Below, in pieces: positions 51,411 to 59,349 of a DNA stretch of 64,000 nucleotides; the stretch's first letter is position 1, and each line of letters begins with the position of its first letter. Position numbers and translations under genes: made by a program. Origin of the DNA: Aeromonas sanarellii (lineage in GTDB: Bacteria > Pseudomonadota > Gammaproteobacteria > Enterobacterales > Aeromonadaceae); the NCBI RefSeq assembly GCF_000820085.1, contig NZ_CDBN01000007.1:54246-118245 (forward strand), given 5' to 3'. The notes beneath the pieces were generated by a model that worked only from the letters and a program-made list of their open reading frames with translations, searched no databases and was not told the DNA's origin.

Positions 51411-51604
51411 CGGCGGCGGGGCGTTGCGATGGCAAGGGCCCCGCCTGTTTCCCCTTTTTCGGCCCCGATATTTTCTCGTTTGCGACCCTTATCTCAATCG
51501 TTTTCCTGCCCGTTTTCCCCCGCATGTTAGTGACCACTCCCGCGCCTGGTACAGTTGTACGCCGAGATTTTTTTGTACTTGCGGATGAAACTTTCATAAA
51601 ATGG

Positions 51605-51621
51605 GACTGGTTAGACCTCTT
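51605..51621. promoter_or_regulatory. FadR-like operator upstream of the MaoC gene
   Basis: GACTGGTTAGACCTCTT resembles the FadR consensus AACTGGTCNGACCTGTT, differing at three of the sixteen defined positions. It lies 32 bp upstream of the MaoC ATG and would overlap the transcription start of a promoter with -10 CATAAA (51595-51600). That position would suit repression relieved by long-chain acyl-CoA. A weaker palindrome, GTACAGTTGTAC, lies upstream at 51550-51561. Confidence 0.45.
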
Positions 51622-51652
51622 TACAGGCTGTTAATCGAATAGGGATCGGTAA

Positions 51653-52378
51653 ATGAAAGTTGTCGATTTTCTGAAGCACAAGCGCGAAATCCTGGCGCAA
51701 CACCCCTTTGAGCTCAAGGATTGGCTCTCCCCGGCTATCCGCGACTACTGGCGTGAGTTTCAGCAAAAGGCACACCTTCACCCCTTGCTGGGGCGAGTGC
51801 TGGATCTGCAGGGGGAGTCCCAGAACGCCCGGCAGCAGGACTCCGCCAGGGTGTCGCAGGTGGCGAACGGCCAGCCTGCCATGACGCAGGATCCCGTCGT
51901 CGAACTCGAGGGGGAAGCCGCCGCACTCTATGCGGCGCTGCAGACCCGCATCGGGGAGGAGACCCACGTCGGCGAGTGGCTGTCTATTACCCAGGGGCTG
52001 ATCGATCAGTTCGCGGCCGTGACCGGTGATCATCAATGGATCCACACCGATCCCGAGCGCGCGGCGGCCGAGTCGCCGTTCAAGACCACCATAGCCCACG
52101 GCTTCCTGACCCTGGCCCTGCTGCCGCAGCTGACCGGTTCGGTGGATGAGGCGACCCCTGAGTTCCCGACCGCCCGCATGGTGGTGAACTTCGGCCTGGA
52201 GCAGGTTCGCTTTCCCTATCCCATCAAGGTGGACAGCAACATCCGTGCGCGCACCAGGCTGTCGCGCGTCACTCCCATCAAGGGCGGGATAGAGCTGCTC
52301 AAGGAGATCAAGATAGAGATCGAAGGGATCCGCCGCCCTGGCTGCGTCATCGAGTCGGTGACCCGGATCTACTTCTGA
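51653..52378 (+). CDS. MaoC-like hydratase/dehydratase
   Basis: A 241-residue protein. The N-terminal helical part (about 1-95, VVDFLKHKREILAQHPFELK) is unassigned. The C-terminal MaoC hot-dog domain shows the hydratase-2 motif: FAAVTGDHQWIHTDPERAAA (catalytic Asp and His of the GDxNPxH pattern) and IAHGFLTLALLPQLT, followed by VVNFGLEQVRFPYPIKVDS. It probably hydrates enoyl-CoA or dehydrates 3-hydroxyacyl chains. It is longer than phaJ-type hydratases (about 134 aa). A FadR-like site upstream supports a fatty-acid role. The ATG at 51653 follows AGGGATCGGTAA. Confidence 0.85.
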   Translation: MKVVDFLKHKREILAQHPFELKDWLSPAIRDYWREFQQKAHLHPLLGRVLDLQGESQNARQQDSARVSQVANGQPAMTQDPVVELEGEAAALYAALQTRIGEETHVGEWLSITQGLIDQFAAVTGDHQWIHTDPERAAAESPFKTTIAHGFLTLALLPQLTGSVDEATPEFPTARMVVNFGLEQVRFPYPIKVDSNIRARTRLSRVTPIKGGIELLKEIKIEIEGIRRPGCVIESVTRIYF

Positions 52379-52399
52379 CGCCCACTCGTGGCGATGAAC

Positions 52400-52427
52400 G
52401 CAGGCCCACTTCGGTGGGCCTGCGTCG
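52400..52427. terminator. Terminator hairpin between MaoC and DUF481 genes
   Basis: A 10-bp stem GCAGGCCCAC/GTGGGCCTGC with a TTCG tetraloop, followed by GTCGTTT on the plus strand. It serves the convergent pair. Confidence 0.8.
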
Positions 52428-52435
52428 TTTCCGGG

Positions 52436-53431
52436 CTAGAAGCTCGCGCCCAGGGTGATGAGGTGGCGCCACTCCTTCTCGCTCAAGTCCAGCTGGACGT
52501 CGTGGTAGTCGAGCCAGGCATCGTCCCAGTCCAGCTCGCTGGACCAGGAGAGACGCAGGTGGTCGTTGAAGTAGTACCTGAGCCCCAGGCTGCCGCTGAT
52601 GGACTGTTTCCTGGTCAGGTAGGGGGAGGGTTGATCGATGAACTTCTCGTAGCTCCCCTTGCTGAACAGCTCCAGCTTCTCCTCCCACAGGGAGAAGGGG
52701 TGCCGGTAGTCCCAGCCCAGGTTGACGAAGGGATAATTGATGATCCTCTCGTCAAACAGGTCCGAATTGCTCCACACCTCCGGCCTGAAGTAGGCCCGCT
52801 CCAGGCCGAGTTGGCTGATAAGTTCCATACGGCGCTTGTTGTCATTCCAGAAGCGGTATCCCGGGCCAGAGGCATAGTCTATTTCCAGATAGCCCGCCTC
52901 TATCATGTTGTAATCGATGTCGACGGAGGAGCGCAGGAACCAGTGGTCGTCGAAGAAGAAGTCGAGCTTGGGCTTGAGCTTGTATTCGTGGCTGTCGGTG
53001 ATGTTGTTCGCCGTCTCGTAGATGTATTCGCCATCCAGGCTGTAACGCCAGTCCAGATTGGCAAGCTCGGTGGAGACCTTGAGATTGACGTTGTTGGTCT
53101 TCTTGTCGCTCTCTTTCAACTTGATGTTCAGATCTCCGGTCCCGGTCAGCAGCCAGGCATGGGCGTCGTCAGGGGAATCCAGCAGGGGGATCCCCGTCTT
53201 GGTCAGGGGCCTGGGCTTCTCCTGCTTGTCCAGGCGCCAGCGCTTGATGGCCTGACGCTGGACAGTCATGGCCTGGCTGTAGGCGGGCTTGATGCGGATC
53301 TGCTCGTCCGTGATCTCCTCTATGGTCCCGGTCAGGCGATCGCCGTTGTGCATCCAGAGGATGTCGGCCATGGCGGCGGAGCCCGGCAGCAGAAGCAGCA
53401 GGCAAAGTGCGTATCGCATCCTGTTCATCAT
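52436..53431 (-). CDS. DUF481 outer-membrane protein (YdiY-like)
   Basis: A 331-residue exported protein. A signal peptide (residues 1-22, LLLLPGSAAMA) is followed by a small beta domain (ILWMHNGDRLTGTIEEITDE, residues 23-42). From about residue 95 the DUF481 beta-barrel region has alternating aromatic strands: DWRYSLDGEYIYETANNITD, PGYRFWNDNKRRMELISQLG, ELFSKGSYEKFIDQPSPYLT, ending in F (ITLGASF), the usual last residue for barrel insertion. The function is unknown; an outer-membrane location is inferred. It lies 10 bp downstream of the L,D-transpeptidase gene on the same strand, so they form an operon. Confidence 0.83.
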   Translation of the reverse strand: MMNRMRYALCLLLLLPGSAAMADILWMHNGDRLTGTIEEITDEQIRIKPAYSQAMTVQRQAIKRWRLDKQEKPRPLTKTGIPLLDSPDDAHAWLLTGTGDLNIKLKESDKKTNNVNLKVSTELANLDWRYSLDGEYIYETANNITDSHEYKLKPKLDFFFDDHWFLRSSVDIDYNMIEAGYLEIDYASGPGYRFWNDNKRRMELISQLGLERAYFRPEVWSNSDLFDERIINYPFVNLGWDYRHPFSLWEEKLELFSKGSYEKFIDQPSPYLTRKQSISGSLGLRYYFNDHLRLSWSSELDWDDAWLDYHDVQLDLSEKEWRHLITLGASF

Positions 53432-53441
53432 CGCCCTGGCC

Positions 53442-54359
53442 TCAGCCGCTCACGGGCGCCGGCAGGCCGTTCCGGCTGTCGAGCAGGGCCGTCACCCTGG
53501 CATTGTCTATCTCAGGGTCGGCGATGAATTGCTCGGCCTCGGGGGAGAGCACCAGAGGCGCACCGTCGGCCATCTCCGCTTCGGTGCGGGAGAGGGGGGA
53601 GTGGACCTCCAGCCAGCGGCGGCCATCGGGTTCCACCGCCATCTTGACCGGCTGATTGATCACCCGCACCTGGGTGCCGACGGGGACCAGGCCGAACAGG
53701 GTCTCGATGTCGTCCGGGCGCAGCCGGATGCAGCCGGCGCTGACTCGCAGGCCGACCCCGAAGTCCTTGTTGGTGCCGTGAATGAGGTAGTCCCTGTTGC
53801 CATAGCCGAGGCGCATGGCGAACTTGCCGAGGGGATTGTCCGGGCCGGGGGGGACCACGGCGGGCAGGTCGATGCCCTTCTGCTCCAGCCAGGACTTGCG
53901 CACCATGGGGCCGGGTACCCAGGTCGGGTTCGGGTTTTTCGCGATGACGGTGGTGGTCATCTCCGGCGTCTCGCGCCCGATGTCCCCGATGCCGATGGGC
54001 AGCACCATCACCTCCGCCTTGTCCTTGGGGAAGTAATAGAGCCGCAGCTCCGGCAGGTTGATGACGATGCCCTCCCGCGGCACGTCGGGCAGCAGCATCT
54101 GGGTGGGCAGGGTCAGCCGGGTACCTGGGGTGGGCAGATAGGGATCGACACCAGGATTGGCCTCGAGCAGCGCCAGAAAGCCGATCTGGGTATGCTTGCC
54201 AACCAGCTCCAGATGATCGCCCGGTTGTACTATGTAGTCCTCCAGCTCGCCGATGAGACGGCTGTTGGCTGGCGGCAGGGGATAGGTTTTGGACCAGACC
54301 GGCGCGGCCCAGAGGCTGGCGGCGGCCAGCAGCAGTGAGACGATACGTGTGTGCAACAT
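53442..54359 (-). CDS. L,D-transpeptidase (YkuD/ErfK family)
   Basis: A 305-residue periplasmic enzyme. Signal peptide (residues 1-23, LLLAAASLWAAPVWS), a LysM-like peptidoglycan-binding segment (DYIVQPGDHLELVGKHTQIG, about 40-60), and the YkuD catalytic domain (about 95-230) with HGTNKDFGVGLRVSAGCIRL, the HGTx...SxGCIR motif with the nucleophilic Cys. It forms L,D crosslinks or attaches lipoprotein to peptidoglycan (ErfK/YbiS group). Since lpp lies 6 kb away, anchoring Lpp is a plausible job. The frame is open to 54425; the ATG at 54359 starts the signal peptide. Operon with the DUF481 gene. Confidence 0.9.
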   Translation of the reverse strand: MLHTRIVSLLLAAASLWAAPVWSKTYPLPPANSRLIGELEDYIVQPGDHLELVGKHTQIGFLALLEANPGVDPYLPTPGTRLTLPTQMLLPDVPREGIVINLPELRLYYFPKDKAEVMVLPIGIGDIGRETPEMTTTVIAKNPNPTWVPGPMVRKSWLEQKGIDLPAVVPPGPDNPLGKFAMRLGYGNRDYLIHGTNKDFGVGLRVSAGCIRLRPDDIETLFGLVPVGTQVRVINQPVKMAVEPDGRRWLEVHSPLSRTEAEMADGAPLVLSPEAEQFIADPEIDNARVTALLDSRNGLPAPVSG

Positions 54360-54714
54360 GGTTTTTCCTATCGACTGTGGGTGAGGGATGCGCGTCCCTC
54401 CCAAAAAATGAGCAGCGATTGTCAACCAATCGTTCGGGGATTACCAGCGTCAGCCCAGGTCCTTCCTGCCTGGATGGCGGCAGGTTGAGCCGGTTTTCGG
54501 CACAAAGGCCCCTCGTCGCCGGGAAAGGGGTCATTATGCCCCCGTCCCGCCTGGTGACAGCTTCTGGCATGGCTGGGCTGGCTCGCCGTTAAGCCTTGGA
54601 GGCATCCGAGGCGCGCACGGGGTCGCGAGATGGCGGTTTTATCGCCAGTCGTCTGATCTGCAACGAGATTTACGTTGATTTCCCAGCCGGGGTTGAGTCA
54701 ATATGAGGGCCCGC

Positions 54715-54804
54715 GGAGAGATGCCGGAGTGGCCGAACGGGATTGACTCGAAATCAATTGTGGCAGCAATGCCACCCAGGGTTCGAATCCCTGTCTCTCC
54801 GCCA
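54715..54804 (+). tRNA. tRNA-Ser (CGA anticodon)
   Basis: A class II tRNA of 90 bases including encoded CCA. Acceptor stem GGAGAGA/TCTCTCC, D-arm TGGCCGAACGGG, anticodon loop CTCGAAA giving CGA, a long variable arm (TGTGGCAGCAATGCCACC) as in Ser tRNAs, T-arm with GGTTCGAATCC. A weak promoter may lie upstream (TTGATT 54675-54680). A terminator stem follows at 54811. Confidence 0.95.
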
Positions 54805-54810
54805 TTCATC

Positions 54811-54844
54811 AAACCCAATCTGTACAACAGGTTGGGTTTTTTGT
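54811..54844 (+). terminator. Rho-independent terminator after tRNA-Ser
   Basis: AAACCCAA ... TTGGGTTT arms with an inner CTGT/ACAG pairing, followed by TTTTGTTTC. Confidence 0.85.
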
Positions 54845-54970
54845 TTCTGCACCTGTCGTGGTGCTGCCCTCCTGCATGGCGTGGTGCCGGCCTTGGCCCG
54901 GTGAGTCTGCCCGTGCTGGTTGCCTGCACATGCCCCCTCCGAGTTTGCCCCTCCACCCTCTGACCGAGAC

Positions 54971-54993
54971 AAAAAACAGCCGCAAGGCGGCTG
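54971..54993 (-). terminator. Terminator downstream of the cyclophilin-like gene
   Basis: On the minus strand CAGCCG-CTTG-CGGCTG is followed by TTTTTTG (54976-54971). It lies 108 bp after the stop of the gene ending at 55101. The span 54845-54970 holds no gene. Confidence 0.7.
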
Positions 54994-55100
54994 AAAGAGC
55001 GAGTCATCGTTCGTGACCCGGCCGTAGGCATTCGAGTGCCCCCCCTAGAGCGGTTTCGACACGCCTTTATTTCACGACCTGATGTTGAAGGGGGGGCGCG

Positions 55101-55538
55101 TCATTTGACGGCGTCGATGATGAGGGTGCCAGAGGGCAGGGTGGTCAAGGCATCCAGACCCGATTCAATGCGTCCCAGCTTGATGAGCCCGGTTGAATAG
55201 CCAAAGTCCCGATAGAAGATCGCCAGATTGCCCCAGGGGGCGTAATAGCTGATATCCCCCACGTCCGGGTCCATGCCCTTGGGAGCACCCTGGGTGGTCA
55301 ATTGGCGCGATAGATAGGCAATCTTTTCGGTCTCGGCATAGTCCTCGAACGGCAATGTCAGGGGGAGCATGGCGAAAAAGTCCCGGGCGCTGTCACTCTC
55401 TTCCAGGGTGGCCGTGATGATCTGGCCGGCGATGGTGATCTTGATGTTCATCTCTCTTGTACTCCGGTTGGCGGCCGATGCGCAGGTGACCGCCAGGAGC
55501 AGGGCTGTCGCACAGGGGAACTTGCCTCTGATCATCAT
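55101..55538 (-). CDS. Cyclophilin-like fold protein, exported
   Basis: A 145-residue protein with a signal peptide (LLLAVTCASA, residues 1-23) and a cyclophilin-like domain: MNIKITIAGQIITATLEESD, SARDFFAMLPLTLPFEDYAE, EKIAYLSR, GDISYYAPWGNLAIFYRDFG and GLIKLGRIESGL. These segments match the small cyclophilin-like family often found near alpha/beta hydrolases and AraC/LysR regulators. No peptidyl-prolyl isomerase activity has been shown for it as far as I know. It is 75 bp downstream of the hydrolase gene on the same strand, likely an operon. An internal Met (MNIKIT) would give a cytoplasmic form. Confidence 0.8.
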   Translation of the reverse strand: MMIRGKFPCATALLLAVTCASAANRSTREMNIKITIAGQIITATLEESDSARDFFAMLPLTLPFEDYAETEKIAYLSRQLTTQGAPKGMDPDVGDISYYAPWGNLAIFYRDFGYSTGLIKLGRIESGLDALTTLPSGTLIIDAVK

Positions 55539-55613
55539 TCGTCTCCCGACATGGGCACGGTGCCGTCATCGATGAGAAAACACGGCGAAACGGGGCCGCC
55601 GTGTTTTCGGCAC

Positions 55614-56687
55614 TCACTTCAGGTTGGTCTTGAAGAACTGTTCAATCCTGTCAAATGGGATCTGGTCCACCCGATCGTAGAGATCGACGTGGCTGGCACC
55701 TTTGACGATGTACAGCTCCTTGGGCTCATTGGCTGCCGCGTAAGCCGTCTCGCTGAAGTAGCGCGAATGGGCCTTCTCGCCGTGGATCAGCAGCAGCGGA
55801 CGTGGCGAGATCTCCTTGATGTAACTCAAGAGCGGCATATTCATAAACGAGAGGGGGGTGGTCTGTGTCCATGCGTGACCGGAGTTGACCGCCCTCGCGT
55901 GATAGCCGCGCTTGGTCATGTAGTAGTCGTGATAGTCCACCAGAAACTGCGCCTCGCCCCCCTTGAGCGTGTTGTAAGCGGCTTGGTAGGCTGGCGCGCC
56001 GTTTGCCGCATCCTGCCAACGCTGCTGGCTCAGTTGCTCCAGTATCTTGGTTCGTTGCGCAAGGGTCATGCTGTCGTTGTAGCCCCTGGACATGACGCGG
56101 GTCATGTCGTACATGGTACTGGCAACCACGGCCTTGACCCGCTTGTCCACAGCGGTCGCATTGAGGGCCATGCCGCCCCAACCACAGATGCCTATGATGC
56201 CGATGCGGTTGCGGTCGACTTCCTTTTGCAGGCCGAGGAAATCGACGGCGGCGCTGAAATCCTCGGTGTTGATGTCAGGCGAGGCCACATCCCGCGGTTG
56301 GCCGCCGCTCTCGCCGGTAAAGGAGGGGTCAAACGCCAGGGTGATGAAACCTTGCTCGGCCAGGGTCTGGGCATAGAGGCCGCTCGATTGCTCCTTCACC
56401 GCGCCGAAGGGGCCGCTCACGGCAATGGCCGCCAGCTTGGCGTTGCCCCGGTTCTTCGGCAGGTAGAGGTCGGCGACCAGGGTGAGGCCGTAGCGGTTCT
56501 TGAAGGTCACCTTGCGATGATCGACCTTGTCGCTCTGGGCAAAGGTCTTGTCCCACAGTGTCACCATGGAGACGGGCTCGGCAGGGTCGGTGGTTTGTGC
56601 GTGGCTCATGGCGGATGCTCCGGTCAATGCGGTGCCCAGCAACAGGGCGGACGCGATGGTGCTCAGTTTCTTGGGAAGAACATTCAT
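55614..56687 (-). CDS. Alpha/beta hydrolase, dienelactone hydrolase-like, exported
   Basis: A 357-residue protein. N-terminal signal peptide (MNVLPKKLSTIASALLLGTA, cleavage after SHA). The hydrolase fold follows: VADLYLPKNRGNAKLAAIAV, SGPFGAVKEQSSGLYAQTLA, ITLAFDPSFTGESGG, nucleophile elbow GICGWGG with Cys instead of Ser (as in dienelactone hydrolase), PRPLLLIHGEKAHSRYF with the Asp/Glu position, and a C-terminal His in GASHVDLYD. The substrate is unknown. The frame opens at 56750; the ATG at 56687 has AAGGAG 7 bases upstream. Divergent from a LysR regulator gene, and followed by the cyclophilin-like gene. Confidence 0.85.
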   Translation of the reverse strand: MNVLPKKLSTIASALLLGTALTGASAMSHAQTTDPAEPVSMVTLWDKTFAQSDKVDHRKVTFKNRYGLTLVADLYLPKNRGNAKLAAIAVSGPFGAVKEQSSGLYAQTLAEQGFITLAFDPSFTGESGGQPRDVASPDINTEDFSAAVDFLGLQKEVDRNRIGIIGICGWGGMALNATAVDKRVKAVVASTMYDMTRVMSRGYNDSMTLAQRTKILEQLSQQRWQDAANGAPAYQAAYNTLKGGEAQFLVDYHDYYMTKRGYHARAVNSGHAWTQTTPLSFMNMPLLSYIKEISPRPLLLIHGEKAHSRYFSETAYAAANEPKELYIVKGASHVDLYDRVDQIPFDRIEQFFKTNLK

Positions 56688-56887
56688 GGCAAGGCTCCTT
56701 GAAAACAGATTCCCGATCCCTGGCATCAGGGAGGTGGTGGCGTGACCCACGGCAGCATTCTAGTTAGAACCTTTCGTGATGATTAGGCCGGGATTTTTGA
56801 TAACATTAATGCGTATTTGTTATTAATCTGGGCATGCAGTGGGCCCTGAACGGACCATGGCGGGCTGAGAGAGGGGAGTGGAACCAG

Positions 56888-57772
56888 ATGACAAGCCGAG
56901 AGAATTACAACGATCTCCACGTCTTCATGCTGGTTGCCCGGGAAGGCAGTTTTACCCGGGCGGCTGCCAGGCTGGGGCTGGCCCAGTCGGGAGTCAGCCG
57001 CACCATCCGGGAGCTCGAAGCCAGGCTCGGGGTTCAGCTGCTGGTGCGCACGACCCGCAGCCTGTCGCTGACCCAGGCCGGCGAGCAGCTGTACCGCACG
57101 ACGCAGGGCAGCTTTCAGGCCCTGGATGCGGGGCTGGCCACGCTCGCCCACTTTCGCGACACCCCGTCAGGCACGGTGCGGATCAACGCCAGTCAGCACG
57201 CCATCGACAAGGTGCTGCTGCCCAAGCTGGCCCTCTTCAGACAACGTTATCCCGACATTCGGCTGGAGCTCATCAGCGAGAACCGCTTCGTGAACATCAT
57301 CGACGAGCGCTTCGATGCCGGTGTGCGGCTGGGGGGCGAGGTGGACGAGGGAATGGTGGCCGTGCGCATCACCCCGGACATGGAGATGGTGATGGTGGCG
57401 ACGCCGGATCACCTTCTGCAGTACGGTTTTCCGCAGGCACCTGCCGATCTGGCGGGGCATCCCTGCATCGCCTACCAGTTTGCCGATGGCAGCCTCTATT
57501 CGTGGGAGCTGTGGCAGGAGGGCAAGCCCGTCAGACACAGGCCCCGGGGGCAGTGGGTCTTCTCCGACAGCTACATGGAGGCGGCGGCGGCAAGAAGGGG
57601 GCTGGGGCTGGCCTATGTGCCGGAGGAGCTGGTCACCGATGAGTTGGAGCGCGGAACCCTGATCCGGGTGCTACAGCGCTTCAGCCACCGCCTGGATGGC
57701 CTCTTTCTTTACTACCCCCATCGCAACGTGTCACCAGCCCTGAGGGCCGTCATCGACACGCTGAAACTGTAA
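56888..57772 (+). CDS. LysR family transcriptional regulator
   Basis: A 294-residue LysR-type regulator. The N-terminal winged helix (NDLHVFMLVAREGSFTRAAA, RLGLAQSGVSRTIRELEARL, GVQLLVRTTRSLSLTQAGEQ) is followed by a periplasmic-binding-like effector domain (from about residue 90) with RFDAGVRLGGEVDEGMVAVR, which resembles the CrgA/YafC type LysR branch. ATG at 56888 with GGGAGTGG upstream; the frame is open further to 56834. It is divergent from the exported hydrolase and cyclophilin-like pair, its probable targets, sharing a 200-bp control region (56688-56887). The inducer is unknown. Confidence 0.9.
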   Translation: MTSRENYNDLHVFMLVAREGSFTRAAARLGLAQSGVSRTIRELEARLGVQLLVRTTRSLSLTQAGEQLYRTTQGSFQALDAGLATLAHFRDTPSGTVRINASQHAIDKVLLPKLALFRQRYPDIRLELISENRFVNIIDERFDAGVRLGGEVDEGMVAVRITPDMEMVMVATPDHLLQYGFPQAPADLAGHPCIAYQFADGSLYSWELWQEGKPVRHRPRGQWVFSDSYMEAAAARRGLGLAYVPEELVTDELERGTLIRVLQRFSHRLDGLFLYYPHRNVSPALRAVIDTLKL

Positions 57773-58244
57773 AGACAGACGACTGAGGCCTTGGCATGTG
57801 GCGCCGACTGGGTGAACGCCATGATGCCTCAACCGTGTTTGCAGGGGGGGGACTCGGGCATGTCGGCCTGCCGGGCGCCGATGGTGGCATCGCTCATCGG
57901 CGCGACACGGGGTAGATACCAGAGGAAACAGGCGTCAGGAGGCGGATTGGCCCCCTGGATGGGCACAGGATTCAGGCCAAGTTCAGCGCGATCCCGGTAT
58001 GGTGGTCAGCGCCGATGCGATGCAACGAATGGCAAGCGAGGCGGCTGCCGGCGCAGGCCTGCCCGTCGACCGTCCGAGACGCCAGGAGCCGCGACCCGGA
58101 GTGACTCCCAGGGCTTGTTCTCACGGGCGATATCCATTTCCTGCCCCTGCCCTATGAGCCGCCGGGAGCCGCCGGTTCCGATGCCGGCCATGATGCCTTT
58201 CTGCCGCACCGGCCCCCCCATTCTCATGCCGTCCAGGAGGACAT
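57773..58244. other. Unexplained stretch before the SPOR-domain gene
   Basis: About 470 bases of unusual composition for an intergenic region: GC-rich throughout, like coding DNA. One frame is open from about 57900 to 58160, carrying peptide such as MVVSADAMQRMASEAAAGAG. A second frame ending TGA at 58246-58248 overlaps the next ATG (ATGA). No ribosome-binding site or known family is found. It may be a decayed gene or an undescribed leader; no gene is called. Confidence 0.35.
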
Positions 58245-59051
58245 ATGACCGGATGCCATCTGCGCAAGTGCCACCCCGCCTCTCTCATTCGCCAGACAGG
58301 GATCGGTCTGGCCGCCGGCATCTTGTGCTTCCTGGTGCTGAGTTATTCAGATCCTTCTGCCCGAAAGGACGAGCCCGAGGTGGGGGAGGTCGCTCCTGCA
58401 CCGGCGGAGGCCAGTCTGTCTGCTGCTGGCCCGGATGGGGCCAGTGGCGCCGCAGCGACGTTGAGCCCACCGGCTGAGACCGGGTTCCCCCTGCCTTCCT
58501 CGCCCGAGTCGATCAAGGGGCAGGCCGACGGTGCGGCCGGCAGGCTGACCCCCATGCTGGATGCGCCGGTCAGCGGCGCCCTGCCCATCGTGGCCGAAGA
58601 GGTCGTACCGTCTGAGCCGCCAATAGCTGCCGCCCCCTCGGCGCCCCTGGTTGCGGCCGAGCCTGCCGCGATCCCCGAGCCCGTGTCCAAGCCGGCAGCG
58701 ACATCGGTGTCCAAGCCGGCCCCCGCGCCGCAAGGCAAGGCGTCCGGCAAGGTCAGCCTGACGCCCGCCAGCGTCCTGCACCAGAAGAACATCAACCACC
58801 TCAGCATCCAGCTGATGGGCGCGAGCAGTCTGGATGCCGTCGCGCAGTTCGTGCGCGTCAATCGGCTCGTCGGTCAGGTGTGGATCTATCAGACCCGGTT
58901 CCACGGCAGCCCCTGGTACGTGGTGCTGAAGGGGGAGTATGCCGGCCTGAGCCAGGCCCAGGCGGCCATTCGCCAGCTGTCGCCAGCCCTGCAGAAGGCG
59001 GAGCCCTGGCCCAAGTCCTTTGCCCAGGTGAATCGAGAGTTGAAGTCATAA
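58245..59051 (+). CDS. SPOR-domain protein
   Basis: A 268-residue bitopic membrane protein. A cytoplasmic N-terminus (MTGCHLRKCHPASLIRQTG) precedes one TM helix (GLAAGILCFLVLSYS, about 19-34), a long Ala/Pro/Glu-rich periplasmic linker (about 35-175), and a C-terminal SPOR domain (about 180-265): INHLSIQLMGASSLDAVAQF, VWIYQTRFHGSPWYVVLKGE, YAGLSQAQAAIRQLSPALQK. The layout resembles DamX and other septal SPOR proteins that bind denuded glycans, but the genes of the usual damX locus are absent. ATG at 58245 with CAGGAGG upstream. A terminator lies 190 bp downstream. Confidence 0.8.
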   Translation: MTGCHLRKCHPASLIRQTGIGLAAGILCFLVLSYSDPSARKDEPEVGEVAPAPAEASLSAAGPDGASGAAATLSPPAETGFPLPSSPESIKGQADGAAGRLTPMLDAPVSGALPIVAEEVVPSEPPIAAAPSAPLVAAEPAAIPEPVSKPAATSVSKPAPAPQGKASGKVSLTPASVLHQKNINHLSIQLMGASSLDAVAQFVRVNRLVGQVWIYQTRFHGSPWYVVLKGEYAGLSQAQAAIRQLSPALQKAEPWPKSFAQVNRELKS

Positions 59052-59242
59052 GCCAGCAGAAAGGGATGGGCCTGAGTGAACAGGCTGATCCCATGGGGCT
59101 TGGGTTGCCGGCGCCCTGGTGGGATAGGCAAGGGGAGGCTGATATGGGGTAGGCTGTCTGCCCTTGTCTCCTGGTCGCTTGCGCAATCGTGCAGCGCTGG
59201 AGGCGTTCCCCCTTCGTCCTCGATGAGACAGTCCTAATGCAA

Positions 59243-59275
59243 CACACCCGCGTCATTCGCGGGTGTGCTGTTTCT
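59243..59275. terminator. Terminator hairpin between SPOR gene and chiS
   Basis: A 10-bp stem CACACCCGCG/CGCGGGTGTG with loop TCATT, followed by CTGTTTC on the plus strand. It separates the convergent SPOR gene and chiS. Confidence 0.75.
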
Positions 59276-59349
59276 GGCATGCCATCAGCTCCATGTCTCA
59301 GGCTCATTCCGTCAACGGGATAAACGCCATCCGAGAGCGTGCCGGCTCA

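Noticed and set aside
57791..58477. 228-codon plus-strand frame across the stretch before the SPOR gene
   Set aside because: It runs out of frame into the SPOR gene, is rich in R, P, S and C as a shadow would be, and has no start signal.
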